The notes beneath the pieces are model-generated. The model made no database searches and had not been told where the DNA came from. It was given only the letters and a program-made list of their open reading frames with translations. The translations under genes and the position numbers were made by a program. Positions 5,320 through 5,414 of a stretch of 5,414 bases of DNA are shown here, piece after piece (the first letter of the stretch is position 1; each line of letters opens with the position of its first letter). The stretch spans positions 1-5,414 of the forward strand of contig JAFOYK010000153.1 in NCBI GenBank assembly GCA_017424665.1. Direction: 5' to 3'. The stretch is from Oscillospiraceae bacterium (GTDB taxonomy: Bacteria; Bacillota; Clostridia; Oscillospirales; Ruminococcaceae).

Positions 5320-5325
5320 CACCTC
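5320..5325 (-). promoter_or_regulatory. Ribosome binding site that sets the peptidase start
   Basis: On the minus strand GAGGTG (5325-5320) matches the 3' part of AGGAGGTG and lies 6 bases before the ATG at 5313. The alternative GTG start at 5322 is the last three bases of this site and so cannot be preceded by it. Confidence 0.82.
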
Positions 5326-5338
5326 GCTTTTTGTTCCG

Positions 5339-5356
5339 GCACGAAAACTTTCGTGC
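5339..5356 (-). other. 5' leader hairpin of the peptidase mRNA
   Basis: GCACGAA (5339-5345) and TTCGTGC (5350-5356) form a perfect 7-pair stem with a four-base loop. It lies about 6 bases inside the predicted transcript start near 5362. The minus-strand sequence after it is CGGAACAAAAAG, not a T run, so it is not a terminator. It leaves the ribosome binding site free. A 5' stabilising stem or an operator are both possible. Confidence 0.55.
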
Positions 5357-5368
5357 GGTGATAAAACA

Positions 5369-5396
5369 ATTATAGCACTCTTCCCCGAAGTTTCAA
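5369..5396 (-). promoter_or_regulatory. Promoter of the M42 peptidase gene (extended -10)
   Basis: On the minus strand TTGAAA (5396-5391, 5/6 match to TTGACA) is followed after 16 bases by a perfect TATAAT (5374-5369), with TGC before it forming an extended -10. The predicted leader is about 49 bases. Confidence 0.88.
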
Positions 5397-5401
5397 GAAA
5401 T

Positions 5402-5414
5402 AAAAAACGCAGCA
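5402..5414 (-). terminator. Possible 3' half of a terminator of the next minus-strand gene (cut by the window)
   Basis: On the minus strand the window begins TGCTGCG followed by six T and an A/T-rich stretch, the shape of a terminator's second stem arm and T tract. The first arm would lie outside the window, so this is unproven. If correct, the peptidase promoter follows another minus-strand gene directly. Confidence 0.35.

Noticed and set aside
4213..5361. 382-residue open frame antisense to the M42 peptidase
   Set aside because: It is the mirror of a gene with complete catalytic motifs, and it starts inside the peptidase terminator with no promoter or ribosome binding site.
1..5414. Mobile element, CRISPR array, phage, toxin-antitoxin or defence genes
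   Set aside because: No terminal inverted repeats, regularly spaced repeats, transposase or integrase motifs, or small paired ORFs were seen. The tRNA genes show no duplicated 3' end that would mark an attachment site within the window.

Overview
The window looks like chromosomal core DNA of a low-to-mid GC Gram-positive bacterium, most likely a Clostridia-type Bacillota. The reasons are strong AGGAGG-type ribosome binding sites, five promoters that all carry a perfect TATAAT -10 box, short intergenic gaps, compact hairpin/T-tract terminators, tRNA genes that encode their own CCA, and a gene set typical of anaerobic Firmicutes (MtaB, an iron-sulfur-flavoprotein-like protein, an M42 peptidase). 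This placement is an inference from style and content; no marker gene fixes the genus.

Layout, left to right. Positions 1-182 hold the C-terminal end of a membrane-anchored protein on the plus strand, closed by a strong terminator. Next comes mtaB (313-1632, plus), a radical-SAM tRNA methylthiotransferase with its own promoter and terminator. A consensus promoter with an A/T-rich upstream element then drives a two-gene tRNA unit, tRNA-Asp(GUC) and tRNA-Thr(GGU), followed by a terminator and a second terminator-like hairpin. A class II aldolase/adducin-family gene (2102-2746, plus) follows. It converges on a two-domain flavodoxin-like protein with a cysteine cluster (2770-4131, minus), and the two share a bidirectional terminator. 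Last is an M42-family metallo-aminopeptidase (4273-5313, minus) with its own promoter, 5' leader hairpin and terminator.

Each complete protein gene has a recognisable promoter and terminator, so the window reads as a row of monocistronic units and not as one operon or gene cluster. The functional links are loose. MtaB modifies A37 of tRNAs reading ANN codons, and a tRNA-Thr with A37 lies just downstream. The aldolase, flavoprotein and peptidase are separate metabolic or housekeeping functions. I see no mobile element, CRISPR array, phage gene, toxin-antitoxin pair or defence system, and no convincing new multi-gene system. The least ordinary item is the flavoprotein, whose two flavodoxin-like halves appear to have kept complementary motifs: a nucleotide-binding loop in the first and a Cys cluster in the second.
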